Assembly: GCF_000699505.1 (NCBI RefSeq)
Contig: NZ_CP007490.1
Coordinates: forward strand, 620,001-684,000
Direction: 5' to 3'
Length of the DNA stretch: 64,000 bases
Source of the DNA: Rhodoluna lacicola
GTDB taxonomy: Bacteria > Actinomycetota > Actinomycetes > Actinomycetales > Microbacteriaceae
Positions 46,225 through 54,117 of this stretch are shown one piece after another. The translations under genes and the position numbers were made by a program. The notes beneath the pieces are model-generated. The model ran no database searches. It saw only the letters and a list, made by a program, of their open reading frames with translations, and was not told the DNA's origin. Numbering within the stretch: the first letter of the stretch is position 1; each line of letters opens with the position of its first letter.

Positions 46225-47046
46225 ATGGCAGTTGAACTAAAGCAGTTAGTGGAGTCTTTTGACCGGCTGTGGCCTGCAACAGGCGCAGAAGATTGGGATA
46301 ACCCCGGGCTTGTCTGCGGCGATATAAAGCAGAGAGTGTCGCGGGTGCTGCTATCTGTAGACGTGACCACAGACATTATTTCTGAAGCAATCGATGGCGG
46401 ATTTGATTTGCTGCTAGCTCACCACCCATACCTTCTGCGCGGCATCACATCAGTGCGCGAAGATACCGCAAAGGGAATGAATCTCGCGAGTGCAATCCGC
46501 GCTGATCTTTCGATTTTTGCCGCCCACACCAATGCCGACATTGTGGAGTCAGGGGTCTCTCACGTGTTTGCCAATGCTTTGGGTTTGCAAAACGTTGAAC
46601 CTCTGGTGCCTTCTTCTGATCGTTTAATCGGGCACGGGCGAATTGGGGTGCTCAGCGAACCCATCGCGCTGGGTGAATTTGCTAGACACATCGCAAAAGT
46701 TTTGCCTTCCACGGCGACCGGCGTTCGAGTAGCGGGCGATTTCAATCAACTTGTTCAAAGAGTTGCCCTTTGCGGTGGCGCGGGCGATTCTTTCATTCCG
46801 GCGGCTATGGAGGCCGCGGTCGATGTTTATGTCACATCTGACCTTCGTCACCACCCTGTTCAAGATGCGCGAGAGCATTCAGCTTTAAGCGGTGGCACTC
46901 CAGCAATTATTGACGTTTCGCATTGGGCCAGCGAATGGCTTTGGTTAGATATTGCCGCCGAGCAACTAGGCGTTCTTTTTCCAAACGTTCAATTTGTCGT
47001 GAGTCAGCTGCGAACAGATCCATGGGACTTTGTGGTCACTCAATAA
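46225..47046 (+). CDS. NIF3-like (DUF34) dinuclear metal protein
   Basis: A 273-aa member of the DUF34/NIF3 family. Metal ligands can be seen in LLLAHHPYLLRG (about residue 62), FAAHTNADIVESG and IIDVSHWASEWLWLD. In some organisms it is described as a GTP cyclohydrolase I type 2 homologue, but the true function is unsettled. AGAGG precedes the ATG. It sits just upstream of the zinc-ribbon protein and the RNase H fusion, a conserved actinobacterial trio. Confidence 0.88.
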   Translation: MAVELKQLVESFDRLWPATGAEDWDNPGLVCGDIKQRVSRVLLSVDVTTDIISEAIDGGFDLLLAHHPYLLRGITSVREDTAKGMNLASAIRADLSIFAAHTNADIVESGVSHVFANALGLQNVEPLVPSSDRLIGHGRIGVLSEPIALGEFARHIAKVLPSTATGVRVAGDFNQLVQRVALCGGAGDSFIPAAMEAAVDVYVTSDLRHHPVQDAREHSALSGGTPAIIDVSHWASEWLWLDIAAEQLGVLFPNVQFVVSQLRTDPWDFVVTQ

Positions 47047-47094
47047 CTCAGGCATCGACTAGTTTTAATTTGTCAACTAAAAAGAGAGCAACAC

Positions 47095-47808
47095 ATGAAA
47101 GCTTCAGAGAGCCAGCAAGCCGACCTGCTGTCGCTGAGTAATTTAGATCTAGAGATCACGCGCACTCGTGTTGCTATAGCCGCTCTCACCAGCGGAGAAG
47201 CTTTTGCTGCTCTCCGTCAATCGCAGCGCGATGCTGCGGCCAGCCTAATTGAAAGCCGAAACCAACTGGATTCCGTTGAGTTGGAGTTATCTAGGGCTGA
47301 GGCTGATCTGAAACTTGTTGAGCAAAGAATTGATAAAGATAATCAAAGACTTAATCAAACTTCCTCAAGCAAAGATGCGCAGGGAATTCAGGCCGAACTA
47401 GAGACCCTAAAAAAGAGAAAGTCTGACTTAGAAGACTTTGAGTTGTCCATTCTGGAACGAAAAGAGCAAGCGGAGGCTGCTTACCAAGTAATCATCCACG
47501 ACAAGAAACTAATCGATGATGAACTGGCGACCAAAGAATCGGAAAATGAAGCCCAGATCATAAAGCTCCGCTCAGGACTTGACCTGTTGACTCAGCAGAG
47601 AAATCAACAGGCGTCTCGGATTCAGAGCGATCTGCTGGAGCTCTACGAAAAGAAATCAAGCAGGGGACTTGCGATTGGAAGGTTAGTAAATCGCGAGTGT
47701 GGCGCTTGCCGAATTACCATTGGCGCTACCGCGCTTGCAGAGATCTCTGGCTTGGCGCGTGATGAAGTAGCCACCTGTCCAGATTGCCAAGCGATTCTTG
47801 TTCGATGA
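47095..47808 (+). CDS. Zinc-ribbon protein with long coiled coil (CT398-like)
   Basis: A 237-aa protein. Residues about 8-190 form a long coiled coil rich in Glu, Lys, Gln and Leu, followed by a C4 zinc ribbon (CGACRITIGATALAEISGLARDEVATCPDCQAIL). Actinobacterial proteins of this build are always found next to NIF3 and RNase H genes; the function is unknown. AAGAGAG precedes the ATG. The last bases overlap the next gene (ATGA). Confidence 0.85.
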   Translation: MKASESQQADLLSLSNLDLEITRTRVAIAALTSGEAFAALRQSQRDAAASLIESRNQLDSVELELSRAEADLKLVEQRIDKDNQRLNQTSSSKDAQGIQAELETLKKRKSDLEDFELSILERKEQAEAAYQVIIHDKKLIDDELATKESENEAQIIKLRSGLDLLTQQRNQQASRIQSDLLELYEKKSSRGLAIGRLVNRECGACRITIGATALAEISGLARDEVATCPDCQAILVR

Positions 47809-48962
47809 GTAAGCCAAGCAATCTAATCGTGGAGGCCGACGGCGGCTCCAGAGGAAACCCAGGGCCCGCTGGAAGTGGCGCTGTCGTGATCGATGCCGAC
47901 ACCGGCGAAGTGATATTAGAGATCGCGCGATTCATCGGTGTTGCGACAAATAACGTAGCTGAATATCTAGCTCTAAAATCGGGTCTTGAGGGGGCACTTC
48001 AAATAAATCCGGAAGCCAGAATCCTGGTTCGTATGGATTCAAAACTAGTAATTGAGCAAATGTCAGGGACTTGGAAAATTAAGCACCCCGACATGATTCA
48101 GTTGGCTGCTGAAGTGCAAAACATTTCTCGTGGGCATGACATCAAATTCATGTGGATCCCTAGAGAAGAAAATTCAAGAGCTGACGCACTCGCAAACAAG
48201 GCTATGGATGAGTCTGGTGACTCAACCGTTTCCTCAGAAGGTGAAATTCTTCGTTCGCCAGTCGCGGAATTCAATCAGACGGCACCTAGTTCCGTGCGCG
48301 CACCAGGGAACGTGACAGCGCCACTTACTACGGTGGTGTTGATAAGGCATGGCCGCACTCATTTGACCGAGTCAAAGAGAATCTCAGGGCGCGGCGGTGA
48401 GAATCCAAAACTTAGCGATCTGGGTCGTATTGATGCTCGAATGGCTGCTCAGGCTGTGGCGCAAATTGGTAAGACTGGTCCGTGGTCTTTTCTGAACCCA
48501 GTTTCAGCGATTGTCGCTTCGCCGATTCAGCGAACTCTAGATACGGCAAACATAATTGCCAATGAAGTTGGGCTATCGGTGTCAACCAACGACAACATCG
48601 CAGAAATATCTTTTGGAGATTGGGATGGTTCGACAAACGACGAGGTAAGGCAAAATTGGCCTGAAGAGTTTGCTGCCTGGCAAGGGTCGTGGGAAGTAGC
48701 CCCTCCAAACGGTGAATCACTTGAGGAATTTGATGAGCGAGTAATGAAGGGTCTCTTTGAAATCGTCGAGGCCAATGCTGGCAAAACAGTTGCTGTGGTC
48801 AGCCACGTGATGCCCATTCGCGGAATAGCAAGGCGGGCGTTGGATGGCGGCATTTCTGCCTATTGGTCACCTCAGATTTCGCCATGTTCGATTTCAATTC
48901 TTCGTTTCTGGGGGACTCAAGCGGCAGAGGTAATTACGCTCAACTCCACGTCCCATCTATAG
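47805..48962 (+). CDS. Bifunctional RNase H / acid phosphatase
   Basis: A 385-aa fusion. The N-terminal RNase HI domain (about 1-130) keeps its acidic residues in IVEADGGSRGNPGP, NNVAEYLALKSGLE, RMDSKLVIEQ and REENSRADALANKAM. A linker leads to a histidine-phosphatase domain starting VVLIRHGRTHLTESKRISGRG with the second His in VAVVSHVMPIRGIARRAL. The mycobacterial relative Rv2228c has RNase H and alpha-ribazole phosphatase (CobC) activity; the second activity here is inferred. The ATG overlaps the preceding stop, and the longer frame would extend into that gene. Confidence 0.9.
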   Translation: MSKPSNLIVEADGGSRGNPGPAGSGAVVIDADTGEVILEIARFIGVATNNVAEYLALKSGLEGALQINPEARILVRMDSKLVIEQMSGTWKIKHPDMIQLAAEVQNISRGHDIKFMWIPREENSRADALANKAMDESGDSTVSSEGEILRSPVAEFNQTAPSSVRAPGNVTAPLTTVVLIRHGRTHLTESKRISGRGGENPKLSDLGRIDARMAAQAVAQIGKTGPWSFLNPVSAIVASPIQRTLDTANIIANEVGLSVSTNDNIAEISFGDWDGSTNDEVRQNWPEEFAAWQGSWEVAPPNGESLEEFDERVMKGLFEIVEANAGKTVAVVSHVMPIRGIARRALDGGISAYWSPQISPCSISILRFWGTQAAEVITLNSTSHL

Positions 48963-48981
48963 ATGCGCAATCGAGCGATGA

Positions 48982-49010
48982 TTGTTGGTCCACAGGACTT
49001 CAAGTAGTCT
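48982..49010 (+). promoter_or_regulatory. Promoter of RNase P RNA
   Basis: TTGTTG (48982-48987) and TAGTCT (49005-49010) are 17 nt apart. Transcription is expected near 49017, one base before the first paired base of helix P1. The -10 is identical to that proposed for the leuA leader. Confidence 0.75.
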
Positions 49011-49016
49011 TAGTGC

Positions 49017-49368
49017 TGGATGGGTCGGCAAGGCGATCGCGATGGAAACATCGAGGAACGTCCGGGCTCCAAAGAGCAAAACGGTGGCTAATTACCACCC
49101 GGGGTAACCCGCGAGAAAGTGCAACAGAAAGTAAACCGCCGAGAGATCGGTAAGGGTGAAACGGTGGTGTAAGAGACCACCAGTGTGGCGTGTGAGCGCC
49201 ACAGCTAGGTAAACCTCGTTTGGAGCAAGGTCAGATAGGGAACGCATAGAGCTGCTCGCTCTTGTTCTCGGGTAGGCCGCTTGAGGGTGTTGGTAACAGC
49301 ACTTCTAGATAGATGATCGTCGCCTGGCAACAGGTACAGAACCCGGCGTAACAGCCGGCCCGTCCACT
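49017..49368 (+). ncRNA. rnpB: RNase P RNA (bacterial type A)
   Basis: The catalytic RNA that cleaves the 5' leader of pre-tRNAs. Universally conserved blocks are present: GAGGAACGTCCGGGCTCC (from 49053), ACAGAAAGTAAACCGCC, GGTAAGGGTGAAA and, near the 3' end, GATAGATGATCGTCGCC with ACAGAACCCGGCGTA. Helix P1 forms between GGATGGGTCGGC (49018-49029) and GCCGGCCCGTCC (49354-49365), fixing both ends within a few bases. The two tRNAs without encoded CCA in this window are among its substrates. Confidence 0.96.
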
Positions 49369-49371
49369 AAT

Positions 49372-50127
49372 TTATTTTGATGCTTTTTTAGCTAGAGCTG
49401 CCGCCCCAAGGATTCCAGCGTTGTTTCTTTTTAGGGCTGGAACAATCGGGGTGTTTAGCTTTATTTTTGGTAAAAATTCCTCGTGCTGCTTGGAAACTCC
49501 GCCCCCAACGATGATTAGATCGGGCGTGAAAAGCCGCTCAAGCGTCGAATAGTAGGTCTGCAGTCTCTTTGCCCACTCTGTCCAGTTGAGGTTTTCGCGC
49601 TCCTTTGCTGCAAACGAGGCTTTGCTCTCATAATCCACCCCTTCAATTTCAAGGTGGCCAAGCTCGGCGTTCGGAAGCAACTTACCGTTCATGAAAAGGG
49701 CGCTTCCAATTCCGGTGCCCAGGGTGGTCATGATCACCAGACCATCAAGGTCTTTAGCGGCGCCAAATTTAATTTCTGCAACGCCGGCGGCATCTGCATC
49801 GTTGATCACATGAACTGATCGACCAAGTTCTTTCGTGAATAGCGCATCGGCGTCAAGGCCAATCCAGTCCTTTGAAACATTTGCTGCCGACATGGTTATG
49901 CCGTTGCGCACGATTGCTGGGAAGCAAATACCAACGATCATGTCCGGCTTGGCATCGGGAAGTTGAGTTATGAGCTGAGCCACCACGCTTGCGATTTCAG
50001 CAGGTTTACCACCGGCTGGGGTTTCGTGGCGAACTCGTTCGCCAATCAGTGAGCCATCCTTTAGGTTGACAACTGCTCCCTTGATGCCGGTGCCGCCAAT
50101 GTCGATACCAATTGCTTTTTTACTCAT
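49372..50127 (-). CDS. ppgK: Polyphosphate glucokinase
   Basis: A ROK-family kinase of 251 aa that phosphorylates glucose with polyphosphate (or ATP). The phosphate-binding start is IGIDIGGTGIKGAVV; VINDADAAGVAEIKFG holds the catalytic Asp, TTLGTGIGSALFMNGKLLPNAELGHLEIEG the substrate segment, and DLIIVGGGVSKQHEEFLP the adenosine-type motif. PpgK is characteristic of actinobacteria. It converges with rnpB, 3 bp apart. Confidence 0.93.
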   Translation of the reverse strand: MSKKAIGIDIGGTGIKGAVVNLKDGSLIGERVRHETPAGGKPAEIASVVAQLITQLPDAKPDMIVGICFPAIVRNGITMSAANVSKDWIGLDADALFTKELGRSVHVINDADAAGVAEIKFGAAKDLDGLVIMTTLGTGIGSALFMNGKLLPNAELGHLEIEGVDYESKASFAAKERENLNWTEWAKRLQTYYSTLERLFTPDLIIVGGGVSKQHEEFLPKIKLNTPIVPALKRNNAGILGAAALAKKASK

Positions 50128-50141
50128 AGGTTCCTATTTTG

Positions 50142-51011
50142 CTATGCCAAGGTAAGGATTTCAGGCCCATCCTCGGTGATGGCAATGGTGTGTTCAAATT
50201 GCGCGGTGATGCTTTTGTCTCTAGTAACCACGGTCCAATTATCTGGCCACATGTCCCATTCGTGAGTCCCAAGCGTGAGCATCGGTTCGATGGTAAAAAC
50301 CATACCGACTTTAATTTCGTCGTTGTAAAGCGGGGCAGAGTCGTAGTGCGGAACAATAAGCCCCGAGTGAAATGATTCACCAATTCCGTGGCCGGTAAAG
50401 TCGCGAACGACTCCGTAGTCAAAACGTTTGGCGAAAGCCTGAATCGCACGACCAATGATATTAATCTCGCGTCCGGGTAGCGCAGCATTAATGCCGCGCA
50501 TCATCGCCTCGTGCGTGCGTTCCACAAGGTTCTTAACTGCCGGCTTTACCTCACCGACCATGAAGGTTTGGTTGCTGTCACCATGAAACCCATTTTTGAA
50601 GGCGGTGATGTCGATGTTTACGATGTCGCCCTCTTGTAGAACGGTGTCATCGGGTATGCCGTGGCAAATCACTTCATTAACCGAAGAACAGAGCGACTTT
50701 GGATAGTTGCGGTAGCCCAGGGTAGATGGATAGGCGCCTTGAGAAATGAGGAATTCGTGACCAATCCGATCGAGCTCATCGGTGGTGATGCCTGGTTTTG
50801 CGTGTGAACCCACTAGCTCAATTGCTTGAGCCGCAATTTTTCCAGCCGCTCTAATTTTTTCAATTTCCTCGCGAGTGCGAACGTCACCCTTGGTATTTTT
50901 TGCCGGTGCCGGTTTTCCCACATATTCGGGGCGAGCAATTGAAGTTGGCACCGATCTGGTTGGACTGAGTTTCCCCTGCGTCAGAAATCCGGTTTGTGGG
51001 TCGCGTGGCAT
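50142..51011 (-). CDS. map: Methionine aminopeptidase (type I, N-terminally extended)
   Basis: Removes the initiator Met after deformylation; 289 aa. The five metal ligands are in VNIDITAFKNGFHGDSNQTF, DFTGHGIGESFHSG, FTIEPMLT and FEHTIAI. About 40 extra residues precede the catalytic domain (PRDPQTGFLTQGKLSPTRSVP), as in mycobacterial MapA-type proteins with an SH3-binding-like tail. The ATG at 51011 is preferred: it lies 7 nt after TAGACT; the longer frame has no support. Confidence 0.94.
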   Translation of the reverse strand: MPRDPQTGFLTQGKLSPTRSVPTSIARPEYVGKPAPAKNTKGDVRTREEIEKIRAAGKIAAQAIELVGSHAKPGITTDELDRIGHEFLISQGAYPSTLGYRNYPKSLCSSVNEVICHGIPDDTVLQEGDIVNIDITAFKNGFHGDSNQTFMVGEVKPAVKNLVERTHEAMMRGINAALPGREINIIGRAIQAFAKRFDYGVVRDFTGHGIGESFHSGLIVPHYDSAPLYNDEIKVGMVFTIEPMLTLGTHEWDMWPDNWTVVTRDKSITAQFEHTIAITEDGPEILTLA

Positions 51012-51024
51012 AGAGTTCAGTCTA
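51011..51024. promoter_or_regulatory. Overlapping divergent -10 elements of map and the SPOR-like gene
   Basis: Plus-strand TAGAGT (51011-51016) is 7 nt before the ATG at 51024, and minus-strand TAGACT (51024-51019) is 7 nt before the map ATG at 51011. The near-palindrome therefore spans both start codons, only 12 nt apart. Each -35 would have to lie inside the opposite coding sequence. Confidence 0.55.
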
Positions 51025-51206
51025 TGCAAGAAGAAAGCGTGCAGTATTGGTTTAATAGCCAGACCGGTCAGGTAGAGGTTGGGCCTCAATCATTGGCGTT
51101 GCACCGTTTAGGCCCATTCAAGACTCGCGAGGAAGCCGAACGCGCTCCAGAGATTATTGCTGCCCGTGCTGCAGCCTGGCGCAAAGAAGAGGATGAACGC
51201 GACTAG
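51024..51206 (+). CDS. Small SPOR-domain-like actinobacterial protein
   Basis: A 60-aa soluble protein, MQEESVQYWFNSQTGQVE then VGPQSLALHRLGPFKTREEAERAPEIIAARAAAWRKEEDERD. This is the small actinobacterial family annotated as SPOR-like, with YWFNxxTGQVE, GPFxTREEAExA and a charged helical end. Function is unknown; the REEA helix resembles half of a peptidoglycan-binding SPOR domain. The start is the ATG at 51024; an upstream frame start would lie in map. Its last bases overlap the end of panB on the other strand. Confidence 0.8.
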   Translation: MQEESVQYWFNSQTGQVEVGPQSLALHRLGPFKTREEAERAPEIIAARAAAWRKEEDERD

Positions 51207-52015
51207 TTCTCGAACGAGTGGTCTTGGGTAGGAAACTCTCCGTTTGACACTTCAGCCGCGTATTGCCTTGCGCTTTCCAAAAGAGTCTCGCGAATGTTTG
51301 CGTAACGCTTCACGAATTTGCGGGGCTTTTGAGCGCTCAATCCCGCAAAGTCTGTCCAAACCAGAATCTGTCCATCGGTGTCTGGCCCGGCGCCAATGCC
51401 GATAGTGGGAATTGAAATTTCACGAGTGACCTGCGCAGCGATCTCTGCAGGGACCATCTCAAGCACCACTGCAAAAGCTCCAGCTGCCTCAACTGCCTTT
51501 GCGTCGGCAATAAGCTGTTCGGCTCCTTCGCCGCGGCCCTGCACTTTGAAACCGCCAAGCGCATTTACGCTCTGCGGAGTGAAGCCAACGTGCCCCATAA
51601 CTGGAATGCCTGCCTCAACGATTGCAGCAATTTGCGCGCCACTTCGTTCGCCGCCTTCGAGCTTCACTGCCGCGGCACCGCTGGTCTTCATCATCTTGAT
51701 AGCGTTAGCCAGAGCATCGGCGGCTCCGGTTTCGTACGAGCCAAATGGCATGTCAATCACAACAAGCGAACGCTTAACTGCGGTTGAAACAGCACGACCA
51801 AATGAAATCATCTCGTCAACGGTCACTGGCAGTGTGCTGCTATATCCCAAAGAGTTATCTGCCGCGGAATCGCCAACCAAGATCACATCAATTCCAGCTT
51901 CGTCAAAAATGCCAGCGGTCATGTGGTCATAACTGGTTAGGCAGCTGAACTTGCGTCCGGTTTGCTTGAATTCCTTTAGGTGCGCGGTGCGAACCAGCTT
52001 TGGCGTTAATTCCAT
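51203..52015 (-). CDS. panB: 3-methyl-2-oxobutanoate hydroxymethyltransferase
   Basis: First enzyme of pantothenate synthesis; it transfers a methylene group to ketoisovalerate. The 270-aa barrel has CLTSYDHMTAGIFDEAGIDVILVGDSAADNSLGY (metal Asp), DMPFGSYE, VKLEGGERSG, GHVGFTPQSVNALGGFKVQG and GIGAGPDTDGQILVWTDFAGL. It is the last gene of nadE-ridA-panB, 4 bp behind ridA. panC and panD are not in the window. Confidence 0.96.
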   Translation of the reverse strand: MELTPKLVRTAHLKEFKQTGRKFSCLTSYDHMTAGIFDEAGIDVILVGDSAADNSLGYSSTLPVTVDEMISFGRAVSTAVKRSLVVIDMPFGSYETGAADALANAIKMMKTSGAAAVKLEGGERSGAQIAAIVEAGIPVMGHVGFTPQSVNALGGFKVQGRGEGAEQLIADAKAVEAAGAFAVVLEMVPAEIAAQVTREISIPTIGIGAGPDTDGQILVWTDFAGLSAQKPRKFVKRYANIRETLLESARQYAAEVSNGEFPTQDHSFEN

Positions 52016-52019
52016 TTAT

Positions 52020-52412
52020 TTAGGCACGCTTCCAAGCATCAACTTCAATCTCAACCAGCATGTCTTTGTTGATGAATTGAATACCAGCCAGCATTGTTGC
52101 GGCCGGACGAATCTCACCAAAAATTTCACCGTGTGCTTTGCCAACCGCATCCATGTCGTCTGCATTAGCAAGGTAAACGCGACTGCGCACTACGTCTTCT
52201 AGACCGTAGCCAACCTGAGCAAGAGCCTTGGCGATAACTTCCTTTAGAGTCACAAGTGTCTGACCGTATGCATCACCCTTGTGCTGCAGCTCACCGTCAA
52301 CGGTGGCGGTAGAACCAGACACGTGAACGTATTCACCGGCAACGGTTGCACGTGAATAGCCAATTACTGACTCCCATGGGCCGCCGCTTGAAATTAGTTT
52401 GTCTGCTGCCAC
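52020..52412 (-). CDS. RidA/YjgF family protein
   Basis: A 130-aa RidA-family protein; members hydrolyse reactive imines and enamines formed by PLP enzymes. Visible parts are GYSRATVAGEYVHVSGSTA and GLEDVVRSRVYLANADDMDAVGKAHGEIFGEIRPAATMLAGIQFINKDMLVEIEVDAW. The conserved Arg that binds the carboxylate is present (EIRPA). The start chosen is GTG 52412 because AAGGAG is 7 nt upstream; the longer frame would overlap nadE. Confidence 0.9.
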   Translation of the reverse strand: MAADKLISSGGPWESVIGYSRATVAGEYVHVSGSTATVDGELQHKGDAYGQTLVTLKEVIAKALAQVGYGLEDVVRSRVYLANADDMDAVGKAHGEIFGEIRPAATMLAGIQFINKDMLVEIEVDAWKRA

Positions 52413-52422
52413 TTGTTGCTCC

Positions 52423-54078
52423 TTATTTGTGTGATCGGTTGGTAATTGGAAGTCTGCGGTCGCGACCAAAGGCCATGCCGGTAATCTTTGGGCCAATTGC
52501 GCCCTGGCGACGCTTCCACTCTGCGCGGTCTACTAATCCGATAATTCGATCGACGATCTCAGCATCAAAACCAAGTGCAACAATCTCGTCACGCCCCAAT
52601 CGCTTTTCAACATAGTTGTCTAGAAGGTCATCAAGTAACTCGTATTCAGGCAGGCTGTCTTGATCGGTCTGGTCTGGGCGGAGTTCTGCAGACGGCGGTT
52701 TTGTAATCGAATTCTCTGGAATCGGGGGAGTTTGCCCATTGGCTGTGGCAAATTCATTGCGCCACTTGGCCAGTTCCCAAACCAAAGTCTTTTCAACGTC
52801 CTTGATTGGTGCAAAGCCACCAACTGAATCACCGTAAATAGTTGAGTAGCCAACGGCAAGTTCAGTCTTGTTTCCGGTAGTCAAAGTGAGGTGACCCTCG
52901 GCATTGCTTAGACCCATCAGAATCACACCGCGCATGCGCGCCTGTAAGTTTTCAGCGGCAATACCATCAAGCCCAAGCTGGCTTTCGAAAGCATTCACCA
53001 TTGATTCGATTGGTTCGGTTCTAAAGTGCAGACCAATACGATCCGCCAAATCCTCGGCATCGCTTCTGGAGTGCTTAGAAGAATATCGGCTTGGCATCGA
53101 GACACCAAAGACACGTTCTGCACCAATTGCATCGGCGGCGATAGATGCGCAAACCGCAGAGTCAATTCCACCGCTTAAGCCAAGTACTACTGACTTGAAG
53201 CCGTTCTTGTTGACGTAATCACGAAGGCAAAGTACCAGGGCATTCCAAACCTGTTCGTTGTCGTCGTTTTTGCTGATGCGAGGTTCGCCAACCATTTCTA
53301 TCTTGTTTTTTGACTCGATGTCAAAGACAATCAAGTCGGTTTCGAACTGCTTGGCGCGACCAATCAATTTGCCGGCGGCATCCACCAAAAGCGAGTCACC
53401 ATCAAAAACTAGGTCGTCCTGACCGCCAACCAAGTTCACGTAGGCAACCGCGGCGGTGTTATTGACCGCGAGTTCACGCACTAGTTGCTGGCGCTTGTCA
53501 TCCTTGTCGATTTCAAAAGGAGAACCATTCAGCACCAAAACGACATCGGTTTTGCTATCTGCAAGTTGTGCCACTGGGCCGCCACTTTGCCAAATGTCCT
53601 CGCAAATTAGGGTTGAGAACTTTAGGCCTTGGAATTCAAAGCTCAGCAGATCGTTGCCAGGAACGAAGATGCGGTACTCGTCGAAAACCGAATAATTAGG
53701 CAAGTGGTGCTTGGCATAGGTTCCGGTGATCTTTCCTCCAAGCAGAACAGATGCGCAGTTCTGTGCGATGGCCCAACCGTGTGAATCGCGCTCAGGTGCA
53801 AGCGCTGGGTGGCCAATGACTACGGCAATTTTGCCGAATCCCGCATGCTCCAGTCGAGTTGCCAAAGTTGTGACTGCCGAGGCAGCGGCCATTATGAACG
53901 ACTCGCGGGCGGCCAGGTCCTCAATTGGGTACCCGGTGATTGCCATTTCGCCAAACAGCACCAGATTTGCGCCATTTTCGGCGGCTGATTTCACTGCCTC
54001 AAACGCCTGATCGGTGTTTGCGCCAATGTCGCCAACAACAGGGTTGGTCTGAGCCAGAGCGAGGCGAACTTTCGGCAT
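52423..54078 (-). CDS. nadE: Glutamine-dependent NAD+ synthetase
   Basis: Final step of NAD synthesis, using glutamine as ammonia donor; 551 aa. The N-terminal nitrilase-type domain has the Glu-Lys-Cys triad in LFGEMAITGYP, TYAKHHLPNY and STLICEDIWQSGGP; the synthetase domain has the P-loop VLGLSGGIDSAVCASIA (about residue 295) and TTGNKTELAVGYSTIYGDSVGGFAPI. The second ATG (54078) is preferred because TAGGCT lies 7 nt upstream; ATG 54084 adds two residues. Confidence 0.94.
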   Translation of the reverse strand: MPKVRLALAQTNPVVGDIGANTDQAFEAVKSAAENGANLVLFGEMAITGYPIEDLAARESFIMAAASAVTTLATRLEHAGFGKIAVVIGHPALAPERDSHGWAIAQNCASVLLGGKITGTYAKHHLPNYSVFDEYRIFVPGNDLLSFEFQGLKFSTLICEDIWQSGGPVAQLADSKTDVVLVLNGSPFEIDKDDKRQQLVRELAVNNTAAVAYVNLVGGQDDLVFDGDSLLVDAAGKLIGRAKQFETDLIVFDIESKNKIEMVGEPRISKNDDNEQVWNALVLCLRDYVNKNGFKSVVLGLSGGIDSAVCASIAADAIGAERVFGVSMPSRYSSKHSRSDAEDLADRIGLHFRTEPIESMVNAFESQLGLDGIAAENLQARMRGVILMGLSNAEGHLTLTTGNKTELAVGYSTIYGDSVGGFAPIKDVEKTLVWELAKWRNEFATANGQTPPIPENSITKPPSAELRPDQTDQDSLPEYELLDDLLDNYVEKRLGRDEIVALGFDAEIVDRIIGLVDRAEWKRRQGAIGPKITGMAFGRDRRLPITNRSHK

Positions 54079-54085
54079 AACCATT

Positions 54086-54091
54086 AGCCTA
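54086..54091 (-). promoter_or_regulatory. Probable -10 of nadE
   Basis: TAGGCT on the minus strand is 7 nt before ATG 54078, matching the leaderless pattern at holA, the RDD gene and the DUF4191 gene. Confidence 0.45.
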
Positions 54092-54117
54092 GTAGGAGCA
54101 AGAGAGAGGATTTCCCG

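Noticed and set aside
48863-49153. Plus-strand frame of 96 codons over the end of the RNase H gene and the start of rnpB
   Set aside because: The region is explained by the RNase H/phosphatase gene and the conserved RNase P RNA blocks.
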